A stretch of DNA of 64,000 nt from Maricaulis sp039978735 (GTDB taxonomy: Bacteria; Pseudomonadota; Alphaproteobacteria; Caulobacterales; Maricaulaceae). Position 1 is the stretch's first letter; every line of letters begins with the position of its first letter. The stretch covers positions 29,478 through 93,477 of the forward strand of contig NZ_JBDWAS010000046.1 in NCBI RefSeq assembly GCF_039978735.1. The letters are read 5' to 3'. Below the pieces are notes generated by a model. That model did not search any database. It was not told where the DNA came from and saw nothing but the letters and a program-made list of their open reading frames with translations. Positions 35,529 to 43,731 of this stretch are shown piece by piece. The position numbers and the translations under genes were made by a program.

Positions 35529-36836
35529 TTAGGCCAGTTCAGGGTAGATGGGGAAGCGTGCGGTCAGTGCTTTGACTTCTTCGCGCACAGCGGCCTCGAT
35601 TTCGGGATCGCCGTCCGGATTGTCGACCAGCGCGTCGAGCACCCGCACCATCATCTGACCGATCTGGGTGAACTCGGCCTCGCCAAAGCCGCGCGTGGTG
35701 CCAGCCGGCGAGCCGACACGCAGGCCGGATGTGACGGTCGGCTTTTCCGGATCGAAGGGCACGCCATTCTTGTTGCAGGTGATATAGGCCCGCTCCAACG
35801 CCTGTTCGGCGGTATTGCCCTTCAAGCCCTTGGGACGCAGATCGACCAGCGCCAGATGGCTGTCCGTGCCGCCGGAGACGATGGCATAGCCGCCATCGAT
35901 GATCGCCTGGGCCATGGCCCGGCAATTGACGATGACCTGGCTCGCATAATCCTTGAAGTCCGGCTGCAGCGCCTCGCCAAAGGCCACGGCCTTGCCGGCG
36001 ATGACATGCATCAGCGGGCCGCCCTGAAGGCCCGGGAAGATCGCGGAATTGATTTTCTTGGCCAGCGCTTCGTCATTGGTCAGGATCATGCCGCCGCGCG
36101 GACCGCGCAGCGTCTTGTGCGTCGTCGTGGTGACAACATGGGCATGCGGCATCGGGTTGGGATAGCTGCCCCCGGCGACCAGACCGGCAAAGTGCGCCAT
36201 ATCGACCATGAGATAGGCACCGACCTCGTCGGCAATGCTGCGGAACGCGGCGAAATCGATCTCGCGCGGATAGGCTGAACCGCCCGCCACGATCAGCTGC
36301 GGCTTGACCTCATTGGCCTGCTCGCGCAGCGCGTCGTAATCGATCCGGGCATCCTCTTCGCGCACGCCATAGGCATGGGCCTCGAACCATTTCCCCGACA
36401 GGTTGGGGCGCGCGCCATGGGTCAGGTGGCCGCCGGCATCCAGCGACATGCCCAGGATCTTGTCGCCCGGCTTGAGCAGGGCGAGGAAGACACCCTGATT
36501 GGCCTGGCTGCCGGAATTCGGCTGGACGTTGACATAAGCCGCACCGAACAGCGCCTTGGCGCGCTCGATGGCCAGGGTCTCGACCACATCGACATGCTCG
36601 CAGCCGCCATAATAGCGGCGCCCGGGATAGCCCTCGGCATACTTGTTGGTCAGCGGCGAGCCCTGTGCTTCCAGCACGGCACGCGAGACGATGTTCTCGG
36701 AGGCGATCAGCTCGATCTGCTGTTGCTGGCGCTGAATCTCGGCGTGGATCGCATGGGCCACTTCACGGTCGGATTCGACGATGGAGCGGGAAAAGAACGG
36801 GGTGTTGGCGCCCGTTTCGGCCTGATTGTCCGGCAT
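35529..36836 (-). CDS. glyA: Serine hydroxymethyltransferase GlyA
   Basis: 435 residues. IELIASENIVS (41-51), NKYAEGYPGRRYYGGCE (64-80) and the PLP-lysine segment TTTTHKTLRGPRGG (Lys241) are canonical. It interconverts serine and glycine, feeding one-carbon units into folate. First gene of the operon glyA-nrdR-ribD'-ribE-ribBA-ribH-nusB-thiL, whose members overlap or lie within a few bases of each other. Confidence 0.97.
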   Translation of the reverse strand: MPDNQAETGANTPFFSRSIVESDREVAHAIHAEIQRQQQQIELIASENIVSRAVLEAQGSPLTNKYAEGYPGRRYYGGCEHVDVVETLAIERAKALFGAAYVNVQPNSGSQANQGVFLALLKPGDKILGMSLDAGGHLTHGARPNLSGKWFEAHAYGVREEDARIDYDALREQANEVKPQLIVAGGSAYPREIDFAAFRSIADEVGAYLMVDMAHFAGLVAGGSYPNPMPHAHVVTTTTHKTLRGPRGGMILTNDEALAKKINSAIFPGLQGGPLMHVIAGKAVAFGEALQPDFKDYASQVIVNCRAMAQAIIDGGYAIVSGGTDSHLALVDLRPKGLKGNTAEQALERAYITCNKNGVPFDPEKPTVTSGLRVGSPAGTTRGFGEAEFTQIGQMMVRVLDALVDNPDGDPEIEAAVREEVKALTARFPIYPELA

Positions 36837-36932
36837 GACGACTCCTTACTCGGCTGCCCCGTGTGATAAGGCCCGCTCCCGTGCGATACAAGCCGGGTTT
36901 TTCTGCCGTGCAGCTCGGATTTCCCGCAATCG

Positions 36933-36956
36933 TCTCAATTTGAGATTATTTGAGAG
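36933..36956. promoter_or_regulatory. Inverted and direct repeats upstream of mucR
   Basis: TCTCAATTTGAGA (36933-36945) is an almost perfect palindrome, and TTTGAGAG is repeated at 36949-36956. The whole 36890-37100 interval is AT-rich for this genome. MucR/Ros proteins bind AT-rich, T-A-step-rich DNA and often regulate themselves, so this may be an autoregulatory region. Confidence 0.4.
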
Positions 36957-37102
36957 TGCTGTCGCCAACTGCTCCGCCGCAAATGAAATTTGATGCTTGA
37001 GCTTGAACTTCACATTGCCACATAATATCCAACGCCCATCGATAATTTGAATCGGGTCACTATTCCGGCCCGGCCGTCCCCCGAACGTTTGAAGGTTTGA
37101 TC

Positions 37103-37525
37103 ATGGCAGATGACAATTTCCCCGAAATCGACAAGGAAGAACTCCTGCGCATGACGACGGACGTCGTCGCCTCCTATCTGTCCCATAACTCCATGCCGGC
37201 CGAGCATGTGCCCGATCTGATCAAGTCGGTGCACGCGACCATGAAGGACGTGTCGGAAACGACGGTCAAACAGGAGCCGAAGACGAAGCCGGCCGTGGCC
37301 GTTTCGAAATCGGTGAGCGACGACTACATCGTCTGCCTGGAAGACGGCAAGAAGCTGAAAATGCTGAAGCGCTATCTGCGCTCGCAGTACAACATGTCGC
37401 CGGACGATTATCGCCGCAAATGGAACCTGCCGTCGGATTACCCGATGGTCGCCCCGGCCTATTCCCGCAAGCGTTCGCAGTTTGCCAAGGATATCGGCCT
37501 GGGACGCGGCAAGAAGGACGGCTGA
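37103..37525 (+). CDS. mucR: MucR/Ros-family transcriptional regulator without zinc ligands
   Basis: 140 residues from ATG 37103 (an upstream TTG at 37097 adds two residues). The C-terminal MucR domain is clear: DDYIVCLEDGKKLKMLKRYL and WNLPSDYPMVAPAYSRKRS. In Ros the zinc ligands are Cys, Cys, His, His. Here the equivalent positions are Cys78, Asp81, Tyr91 and Tyr96, so zinc cannot be bound in the usual way. Related zinc-free MucR domains are known in other alphaproteobacteria (established), and they still bind AT-rich DNA. Monocistronic with its own terminator. Confidence 0.93.
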   Translation: MADDNFPEIDKEELLRMTTDVVASYLSHNSMPAEHVPDLIKSVHATMKDVSETTVKQEPKTKPAVAVSKSVSDDYIVCLEDGKKLKMLKRYLRSQYNMSPDDYRRKWNLPSDYPMVAPAYSRKRSQFAKDIGLGRGKKDG

Positions 37526-37540
37526 TCTTCCGTTCGGATA

Positions 37541-37768
37541 TCACACACGAATACCACGGCCGGACCCTGTGTCCGGCCGTTTTTTGTTGTCTGCATTGCG
37601 TGAGAGTTTCCACTCGACCTTCGCGCGGGCGAGCGCATCGATCTCTTCGCGCGGCGTGTTGCGGGGAACCTGGAAGACGAGTTCCTCACCCGTCTCCGCA
37701 TCGATTGCGGCGACCCGAAGCGCCTGCCCGATCGCGATCACCTCGATATAGATTTCACGACCGGACAT
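37541..37768 (-). CDS. Small DUF6898-like protein
   Basis: 75 residues. The start MSGREIYIEVIAIGQALRVAAID, followed by AETGEELVFQVP and a C-terminal lysine-rich tail, resembles the small alphaproteobacterial DUF6898 family (recalled, not searched); function unknown. It starts 30 bp after hemA on the same strand. Its last codons lie inside the hairpin of the opposite-strand mucR terminator, so the tail (NKKRPDTGSGRG) is partly dictated by the terminator. Confidence 0.65.
   Translation of the reverse strand: MSGREIYIEVIAIGQALRVAAIDAETGEELVFQVPRNTPREEIDALARAKVEWKLSRNADNKKRPDTGSGRGIRV
37556..37587 (+). terminator. Rho-independent terminator of mucR
   Basis: ACGGCCGGAC and GTCCGGCCGT form a 10-bp stem followed by TTTTTT, 30 bp after the mucR stop. 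It overlaps the 3' end of the small gene on the other strand. Confidence 0.9.
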
Positions 37769-37798
37769 CGCCGCTCCAGAATGACCGCCGCCGGATTG

Positions 37799-39025
37799 TC
37801 AGGCGCGGGCCACCCCGGTCTGTTCCGACGCGCGCTGCCAGACATCGTCCAGCGCCTCGATCAACGTGTCGAACATTGCGTCCGTGTGCAAGGGCGTCGG
37901 CGTCAGGCGCAGCCGCTCCGTGCCCCGCGGCACGGTGGGATAGTTGATCGGCTGGACATAGATGCCGTGATCGTCGAGCAGCATGTCCGAGATGCGCTTG
38001 CACAGAACCGGATCGCCAACATGCACCGGCACGATATGGGTGACGGAGCTTTCCAGCACCGGGAAGCCGGCGCCGTTGAGGCGGGCCTTCAGCGTGGCAG
38101 CGCGTTCCTGGTGCTGTTCGCGCAGGTGATGCGATGATTTGAGGTATTCGACACTGGCGCGCGCGCCCGCAGCCAGGGCCGGCGGCAGTGCCGTGGTGAA
38201 GATGAAGCCCGGTGCCATCGAGCGGATCGCATCGCAGATCGCCCCGTCGGCCGCGATATAACCGCCCATCACGCCAAAGGCCTTGCCCAGCGTGCCTTCG
38301 ATGATGTCGACGCGATCCATGAGACCGTCGCGTTCGGCAATGCCGGCACCGCGCAGGCCGTAGAGACCCACCGCATGCACTTCATCGAGATAGGTCAGGG
38401 CGTTGTATTTTTCGGCCAGGTCACAGACCGCCTCGATCGGACCGATATCGCCATCCATCGAGTAGACCGACTCGAAAGCGATGACTTTCGGCGCATCGGC
38501 CGGCGCTGCGGCCAGCAATTCTTCCAGATGCGCGACGTCATTATGGCGCCAGATCCGCTTCTCGCAGCGCGCCCCCTTCACACCCTCGATCATCGAGGCG
38601 TGATTGAGTTCGTCGGAGAACATGATCAGGCCCGGCAGGATCTTGCCCAGGGTCGACAGCGTCGCCTCATTGGCAATGTAGCCCGAGGTGAAGAGCAGCG
38701 CGCCATCCTTGCGGTGCAGGTCGGCCAGCGAACGCTCAAGCTCGACATGATAATGTGTCGTGCCGGAGATATTGCGGGTACCGCCGGCGCCGGACCCGAC
38801 ATCGTCGATCGCCTTCTTCATCGACTCGACGACGCAGGGCACCTGGCCCATGCCGAGATAATCGTTGGAGCACCACACCGTCACATCGCGCACATCGCCA
38901 CCCGGCGAGCGCCAGCGTGCAACGGGGAATTCGCCCTTCCGACGGAGCAGATCGGCAAACACCCGGTAGCGGCCTTCCGCCTTGACCCGGCGGACCGCGT
39001 CCGCGAAGGCGTTCTGATAGTTCAT
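37799..39025 (-). CDS. hemA: 5-aminolevulinate synthase HemA (ALAS)
   Basis: 408 residues from ATG 39025; the long upstream extension to 39190 is not ALAS-like. GSGAGGTRNISGTTHYH (78-93), TYLDEVHAVGLYG (211-223) and the PLP lysine in EGTLGKAFG (Lys248) define an alpha-oxoamine synthase of the ALAS type. It condenses glycine and succinyl-CoA to 5-aminolevulinate, the C4 heme pathway of alphaproteobacteria. hemB, the next enzyme, is 5 kb away in this window. Confidence 0.96.
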   Translation of the reverse strand: MNYQNAFADAVRRVKAEGRYRVFADLLRRKGEFPVARWRSPGGDVRDVTVWCSNDYLGMGQVPCVVESMKKAIDDVGSGAGGTRNISGTTHYHVELERSLADLHRKDGALLFTSGYIANEATLSTLGKILPGLIMFSDELNHASMIEGVKGARCEKRIWRHNDVAHLEELLAAAPADAPKVIAFESVYSMDGDIGPIEAVCDLAEKYNALTYLDEVHAVGLYGLRGAGIAERDGLMDRVDIIEGTLGKAFGVMGGYIAADGAICDAIRSMAPGFIFTTALPPALAAGARASVEYLKSSHHLREQHQERAATLKARLNGAGFPVLESSVTHIVPVHVGDPVLCKRISDMLLDDHGIYVQPINYPTVPRGTERLRLTPTPLHTDAMFDTLIEALDDVWQRASEQTGVARA

Positions 39026-39192
39026 GGGCGGTGCCTTTCTTGATTCTGCAGCCGGAACAGGCCTCGGATCGGGTTTTAGAGGGATTGTTTCCCGATCGCG
39101 ACAGGACAGAGCGCCGCACCTCAGCAAAATTTCACAACAGGCGCCGCACAGCCCTGTTATAGCTGCATCATAACTGACACTTAGGCACAAAG

Positions 39193-39223
39193 AAAAGGCG
39201 CGGTTTCCGGCAAACCGCGCCTT
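39193..39223 (-). terminator. Rho-independent terminator of the MarR gene
   Basis: On the minus strand AAGGCGCGGTTT/AAACCGCGCCTT form a 12-bp stem with a 5-base loop, followed by TTCTTTG. Lies 26 bp after the MarR-family stop codon. Confidence 0.85.
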
Positions 39224-39248
39224 GATCCTGGTCAGAGACAGTCACTGC

Positions 39249-39740
39249 CTACATGCGGAACCGGATGTGATCGGCCCAGAAGCGTTCAATACGGGTCAGC
39301 GCCGTATTCACCGCCGGCAACTGGTCCACCTCAACGCCGCCGACCGGCGACAGCGCCGTGCCCTGGCGGGCGAACAGCGTGTTCAGCCGGGCGCGCACGG
39401 CGTGACCGGTCTCGGTCAGGCTGACGCGGACCGAACGACGGTCGACTTCAGAGCGCTCGTGGCGGATATAGCCCGCATCGACGAGCTTCTTGAGATTGTA
39501 GGAGACGTTGGAGCCGAGATAGTGGCCGCGCGTACGCAGTTCGCCGGCGGTCAGTTCCTGGTCACCGATATTGAAGAGCAACAGCGCCTGGACCGAGTTC
39601 AGATCGTCCAGACCCTCGCGGTCGAGCTCATCCTTCACAACATCCAGGAGCTGCCGGTGCAGGCGCTCCACGAGTTGAAGAAGCTCGAGATATTCCATGT
39701 TCGGCGCCGCATCCGGCGCCATGTTTTCTGCCATGACCAT
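39249..39740 (-). CDS. MarR-family winged-helix regulator (LdtR-like)
   Basis: 163 residues. A MarR-type winged helix is seen in NSVQALLLFNIGDQELTAGELR, GSNVSYNLKKLVDAGYI (recognition helix) and RSEVDRRSVRVSLTETG (wing). The wording resembles LdtR, an alphaproteobacterial regulator linked to L,D-transpeptidase and stress genes (recalled). Monocistronic with its own terminator. Confidence 0.85.
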   Translation of the reverse strand: MVMAENMAPDAAPNMEYLELLQLVERLHRQLLDVVKDELDREGLDDLNSVQALLLFNIGDQELTAGELRTRGHYLGSNVSYNLKKLVDAGYIRHERSEVDRRSVRVSLTETGHAVRARLNTLFARQGTALSPVGGVEVDQLPAVNTALTRIERFWADHIRFRM

Positions 39741-39904
39741 TTGACCACTCCACCCGATCTTTTTCGATCTTGTGGGTGAACCCTAGCGGCAAAGGGCAAA
39801 AATCCCCTTAACGGGATACAATCCGTTGCGGACGGCGGCTGCCGACTTCTTGCGAAGACGCCGGCAGGCCTTGGGAAATCCTCTCGGCCGAAACCGCCCG
39901 CCGG

Positions 39905-40795
39905 CTATTCGCCCCAGCTACCGTCGAGCAGTTTGTAGATTCCGGAGAAGTCCGACGCGCCGCCGCCGAGATTGTCGAACATGGCGTAGAGCGCTTCGGC
40001 CTGGGCACCCAGCGGCGTGGTCGCACCGGCGGTCTGGGCGGCATCCTGGGCCAGTTTGAGATCCTTCAGCATCATCGCCGTGGCAAAGCCCGGCTTGTAG
40101 CCATTGTTTGCCGGCGTGGTCGGGATCGGCCCCGGCACCGGGCAATAGCTGGTCATCGACCAGGACTGGCCGGACGCCTTGGACGAGATGTCGAAGAACT
40201 TCTGCGCATCCAGACCCAGCTTGTCGGCGAGCGCAAAGGCTTCGCACGTGCCGATCATGGTGATGGCCAGCAGCATGTTGTTGCAGATCTTGGCCGCCTG
40301 CCCGGCGCCCAGATCGCCCGCGCGCAGCACCGCCTTGCCCATCGCGTCCAGGAAGACTTCGGCCGCGGCAAAATCGGCTTCCGATCCGCCGACCATGAAA
40401 GTCAGCGTGCCGCCCTGGGCGGCGGCCACACCGCCGGAAACCGGCGCGTCGACAAAGCGGAAGCCTTTCTCCACCGCCAGCCCGCCGACATGGCGCGCAC
40501 TGGCAACGTCGATGGTCGAGCAGTCCATGAACAGCGTGCCGGGCGCAGCAGACCCGAAAATCTCGCCTTCATAAACCGCGCGCACATGCTTGCCCGCCGG
40601 CAGCATCGTCACCACGGCTTCCGCCGCCGCAACCGCTTCGGCAGCCGACGCAGCGGCGCTGGCGCCGCTGTTCACAGCGTGAGCGACGGCATCAGCGCTG
40701 AGATCGAAGGCCAGAACCTCATGTCCGGCCTTCACCAGATTGGCCGCCATGCCCGATCCCATGTTTCCAAGACCGATAAAGGCAATCTTCGCCAT
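39905..40795 (-). CDS. mmsB: 3-hydroxyisobutyrate dehydrogenase MmsB
   Basis: 296 residues. NAD-binding IGLGNMGSGMAANL near the start, the substrate loop VDAPVSGGVAAAQGGTL, the catalytic Lys in GAGQAAKICNNM, and GFATAMMLKDLKLA are typical of valine-pathway HIBADH. It oxidises 3-hydroxyisobutyrate to methylmalonate semialdehyde. Last gene of the valine operon at 39905-43576. A GTG three bases upstream of ATG 40795 is an alternative start. Confidence 0.94.
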   Translation of the reverse strand: MAKIAFIGLGNMGSGMAANLVKAGHEVLAFDLSADAVAHAVNSGASAAASAAEAVAAAEAVVTMLPAGKHVRAVYEGEIFGSAAPGTLFMDCSTIDVASARHVGGLAVEKGFRFVDAPVSGGVAAAQGGTLTFMVGGSEADFAAAEVFLDAMGKAVLRAGDLGAGQAAKICNNMLLAITMIGTCEAFALADKLGLDAQKFFDISSKASGQSWSMTSYCPVPGPIPTTPANNGYKPGFATAMMLKDLKLAQDAAQTAGATTPLGAQAEALYAMFDNLGGGASDFSGIYKLLDGSWGE

Positions 40796-40833
40796 CACTG
40801 CTTCTCCCGTGGAATTGTCTCGTTGGACCGGCG

Positions 40834-41898
40834 CTATTCGCCGAGGAATGTCATTTCATGATCGCTGTCGAGCGGCGCGAAGGCTTTTTCGATCGCCGCA
40901 TCGTCAACCTCGGCGACCGTGGCCGGCGACCATTTCGGTGCGTGATCCTTGTCGATGATCACGGCGCGCACGCCTTCGTAGAAATCCGTCCCCGTCAGGC
41001 ACCAGCTGGACACGCGCAGATCCTGGCGCATCACGTCCTCGAAGCTGAGATCCCCGCCCTTGCGCAGGCAGGCCAGGGTCAGCTTCAGCGCCGTCGGCGA
41101 CTTGCCGGCGATGATCTGGGCCTGCTTGGCCGACCAGCTGTCGCCCGCGCCCTCGATCCGCGCCACGATGTCCTCGACCCGGTCGCCGGCAAAAGCCGCA
41201 TCAATCAGGCCGCGCGTATGCGCCAGCTCGCTGTCGCCGGGATCGCCGGAAAATTCCTCCAGCAGAACTTCCAGCGCGTCCTCGTCGGACAGGTCCGCCG
41301 TCTCCAGCGCCGCGATCAGCGCGTCGGTCTGGCCGGAGGGACAGTAATGCGTCGCCAGGCCCGCCGCGATGCAGTCCGGCGCCTTCAGGCGCGCGCCGGT
41401 CAGGCCCATCCAGGTGCCGATCTCGCCGGCCAGACGCGGCAGGAAATAGGCGCCGCCGACATCCGGGTGAAAGCCGATCCCGGTTTCCGGCATGGCGAAC
41501 ATTGTGCGGTCACCGGCAACCCGGTGCGAGCCATGCACCGACACGCCGACACCGCCGCCCATCGTGATGCCGTCGATCAGGGCGACATAAGGCTTGGGAT
41601 AGTGATGGATCAGCGTGTTGAGCCGGTATTCGTCGCGCCAGAACAGCCAGGCCCGGTCGTCGCCGGCCTTGCCCGAATTGTGCAGCTGGAGAATGTCGCC
41701 GCCGGCGCAGAAGCCCTTCTCGCCGGCCCCGTCGACCACGACCGCCTTCACGCTGTCATCGTCCTGCCAGGCCTCCATCGCCTCGATCATGGCGAGGCAC
41801 ATGCCATGGGTCAGCGCATTGAGCGCCTTGGGACGGTTCAGCGTGATACGGCCCACCTGGCCGGTCTTGCGGGCAATGATTTCCGGTTCGTCGGTCAT
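40834..41898 (-). CDS. 3-hydroxyisobutyryl-CoA hydrolase (enoyl-CoA hydratase fold)
   Basis: 354 residues from ATG 41898. The crotonase fold shows LNRPKALNALTHGM, KGFCAGGDILQLH and DGITMGGGVGVSVHGSHRV; FAMPETGIGFHPDVGG with its acidic residue fits HIBYL-CoA hydrolases rather than hydratases. The C-terminal SLDSDHEMTFLG-like end and the length also fit. It releases free 3-hydroxyisobutyrate for MmsB in valine breakdown. It lies 38 bp before mmsB. Confidence 0.9.
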   Translation of the reverse strand: MTDEPEIIARKTGQVGRITLNRPKALNALTHGMCLAMIEAMEAWQDDDSVKAVVVDGAGEKGFCAGGDILQLHNSGKAGDDRAWLFWRDEYRLNTLIHHYPKPYVALIDGITMGGGVGVSVHGSHRVAGDRTMFAMPETGIGFHPDVGGAYFLPRLAGEIGTWMGLTGARLKAPDCIAAGLATHYCPSGQTDALIAALETADLSDEDALEVLLEEFSGDPGDSELAHTRGLIDAAFAGDRVEDIVARIEGAGDSWSAKQAQIIAGKSPTALKLTLACLRKGGDLSFEDVMRQDLRVSSWCLTGTDFYEGVRAVIIDKDHAPKWSPATVAEVDDAAIEKAFAPLDSDHEMTFLGE

Positions 41899-41977
41899 GG
41901 GCGCAGGCCTCTTTGTCTTACTCACTGATGCGCTGTTTAGGCCGGGCGCCGCCGGCATCCAAGACCGCGTCTGCGGC

Positions 41978-42415
41978 CTATTCGGTGTCGCCGTAGAATT
42001 CGCGCATCACCCAGTCGCCATCCTTCCATTCCGGCTCCAGGGCCGCGAACACCAGGCCGACCCAGCCAAAGCGCGGATCGTTGGATTCCTTGGCCAGCGC
42101 CTCGTCGTGCTGCAGCGGCACCCAGCAGACCAGGTCGCCGGCATCCAGCCCCTTCTCCGGCGCGCCGATGGTGCGCGAGAAGACGATGAAACCGCCATCC
42201 TCGGACGCCACTCTCAGCATCACATTGGCATTGCCGTCGCTGTCGAAGGCGAGCGGTGCGTCCGAGCCGAACTCGCTGCGCGCATCCAGAATGATGGCCG
42301 GCAGCGGCTGCTCCGGCGCAAGAACGGTATTCAGCTCGCTACAAGCCGCCTGGAAGGCAGCCTCACTGGTCTCGAAGGCCCGGTTCGACAGGCCCGGCGG
42401 TGTTTCCTCGGCGAT
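41978..42415 (-). CDS. Small protein of unknown function, apparently without a standard start codon
   Basis: The frame stays open from the TAG of the upstream acyl-CoA dehydrogenase to its own stop at 41978. From 42415 to 42223 it reads as ordinary coding sequence (IAEETPPGLSNRAFETSEAA and on), then MMLRVASEDGGFIVFSRTIG and a C-terminal WVGLVFAALEPEWKDGDWVM. No ATG, GTG or TTG occurs before 42226. A good ribosome-binding site, AGGAG, sits 6 bases before an ATC at 42415, so either an ATC start is used or a start codon has been lost. About 145 residues; family not recognised. It lies inside the valine operon. Confidence 0.65.
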   Translation of the reverse strand: MAEETPPGLSNRAFETSEAAFQAACSELNTVLAPEQPLPAIILDARSEFGSDAPLAFDSDGNANVMLRVASEDGGFIVFSRTIGAPEKGLDAGDLVCWVPLQHDEALAKESNDPRFGWVGLVFAALEPEWKDGDWVMREFYGDTE

Positions 42416-42439
42416 GATACTCTCCTGCTTCAGCTCGGC

Positions 42440-43576
42440 CTATTTCAGCTCATCTTTCGCGATGATGACGCGCATGATCTCGTTCGTGCCCTCCAGGATC
42501 TGGTGGACGCGCAGGTCACGCACGATCCGCTCGAGCGGATAGTCCTTGAGGTAGCCGTAGCCGCCATGCAGCTGCAAGGCCTGATTGGCGACATCGAAAC
42601 AGGTGTCCGTCGCGAACCGCTTGGCCATGGCGCAATACTTGGCCGCCGACGGATCGCCGGCATCAACCGAGGCCGCCGCGCGATAGAGCATCAGGCGCGA
42701 AGCCTCCAGCTCGGTCGCCATGTCGGCCAGCTTGAACTGGGTCACCTGGAATTGCGCCAGCTCGCGGCCGAACTGCTTGCGGGTTCCGACATACTCCTTG
42801 GCGACCTCGAACGCCTCGGTCGCGCCGCCCAGGGAACAGGCGCCGATATTGATGCGGCCGCCATTGAGCCCCTTCATCGCCAGGGTGAAACCCATACCTT
42901 CTTCGGCGAGCAGGTTTTCCGCCGGCACGCGGCAATCCTCGAAGTTGACGATGCGCGTCGGCTGGGCATTCCAGCCCATTTTCTTCTCGTTGGCCCCGAA
43001 GGAGAGGCCCGGCGTGTCCTTTTCCACCACGATGGTGGAAATCCCCTTGGGCCCCTCGCCGCCCGTGCGGCACATGACAACGTAATAGTCCGACGTGCCG
43101 GCGCCGGAGATGAAGGCCTTGGCGCCGTTGAGCACATAATGGTCGCCGTCGCGCACGGCCTTGGTCTTGAGACTGGCCGCATCCGAGCCCGCACCCGGTT
43201 CGGTGAGGCAATAGGAGGCGATCTTCTCCATCGTCATCATCTGCGGCAGGAAGCGCTGGCGCTGATCCTCCTTGCCCCAGGTGTCGATCATCCAGGCGCA
43301 CATGTTGTGGATCGACAGGAAGGCCGCCGTGGCAACACAGCCGCGCGACAATTCCTCGAAAATGAGTGCGGCATCGAGACGCGTCAGATTGGAGCCGCCG
43401 ACATCCTCGTGCGTGTAGATACCGGCAAAGCCGAGCTCGGCCGCCTCGCGCATCACCTCGACGGGGAAGTGTTTTTCCTCGTCCCAGCGGGCCGCATTGG
43501 GCTTGAGACGGTCTTCGGCGAATTTTCTCGCCATGTCGCGAATGAGGGTCTGATCTTCTGTGAGAGCGAAATGCAC
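42440..43576 (-). CDS. Isobutyryl-CoA dehydrogenase (acyl-CoA dehydrogenase family)
   Basis: 378 residues, starting at GTG 43576 with AGGAG 7 bases upstream; the longer frame to 43909 runs through the promoter region and is not acyl-CoA-dehydrogenase-like. It begins HFALTEDQTLIRDMARKFAE and has YCLTEPGAGSDAASL, NGAKAFISGAG, and a C-terminal LHGGYGYLKDYPLERIVRDL. The layout fits isobutyryl/short-branched-chain acyl-CoA dehydrogenases, and the operon partners (HIBYL-CoA hydrolase, MmsB) make valine degradation the likely pathway. FAD is reduced and electrons pass to ETF. Confidence 0.92.
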   Translation of the reverse strand: MHFALTEDQTLIRDMARKFAEDRLKPNAARWDEEKHFPVEVMREAAELGFAGIYTHEDVGGSNLTRLDAALIFEELSRGCVATAAFLSIHNMCAWMIDTWGKEDQRQRFLPQMMTMEKIASYCLTEPGAGSDAASLKTKAVRDGDHYVLNGAKAFISGAGTSDYYVVMCRTGGEGPKGISTIVVEKDTPGLSFGANEKKMGWNAQPTRIVNFEDCRVPAENLLAEEGMGFTLAMKGLNGGRINIGACSLGGATEAFEVAKEYVGTRKQFGRELAQFQVTQFKLADMATELEASRLMLYRAAASVDAGDPSAAKYCAMAKRFATDTCFDVANQALQLHGGYGYLKDYPLERIVRDLRVHQILEGTNEIMRVIIAKDELK

Positions 43577-43731
43577 CGCAGCGCTCCTGTTGCTTATATG
43601 GTCCTGTGGAGACAAATTTTGCCGAAGCGATCTGGAACGGAGCCGTAACGCGGGCTGACGCGCGCGGCAAGTTCGATAACGCACACCCCGGCCGTCATCG
43701 CGGCCTCTGATGACAAGGACACGCGCCCGCC

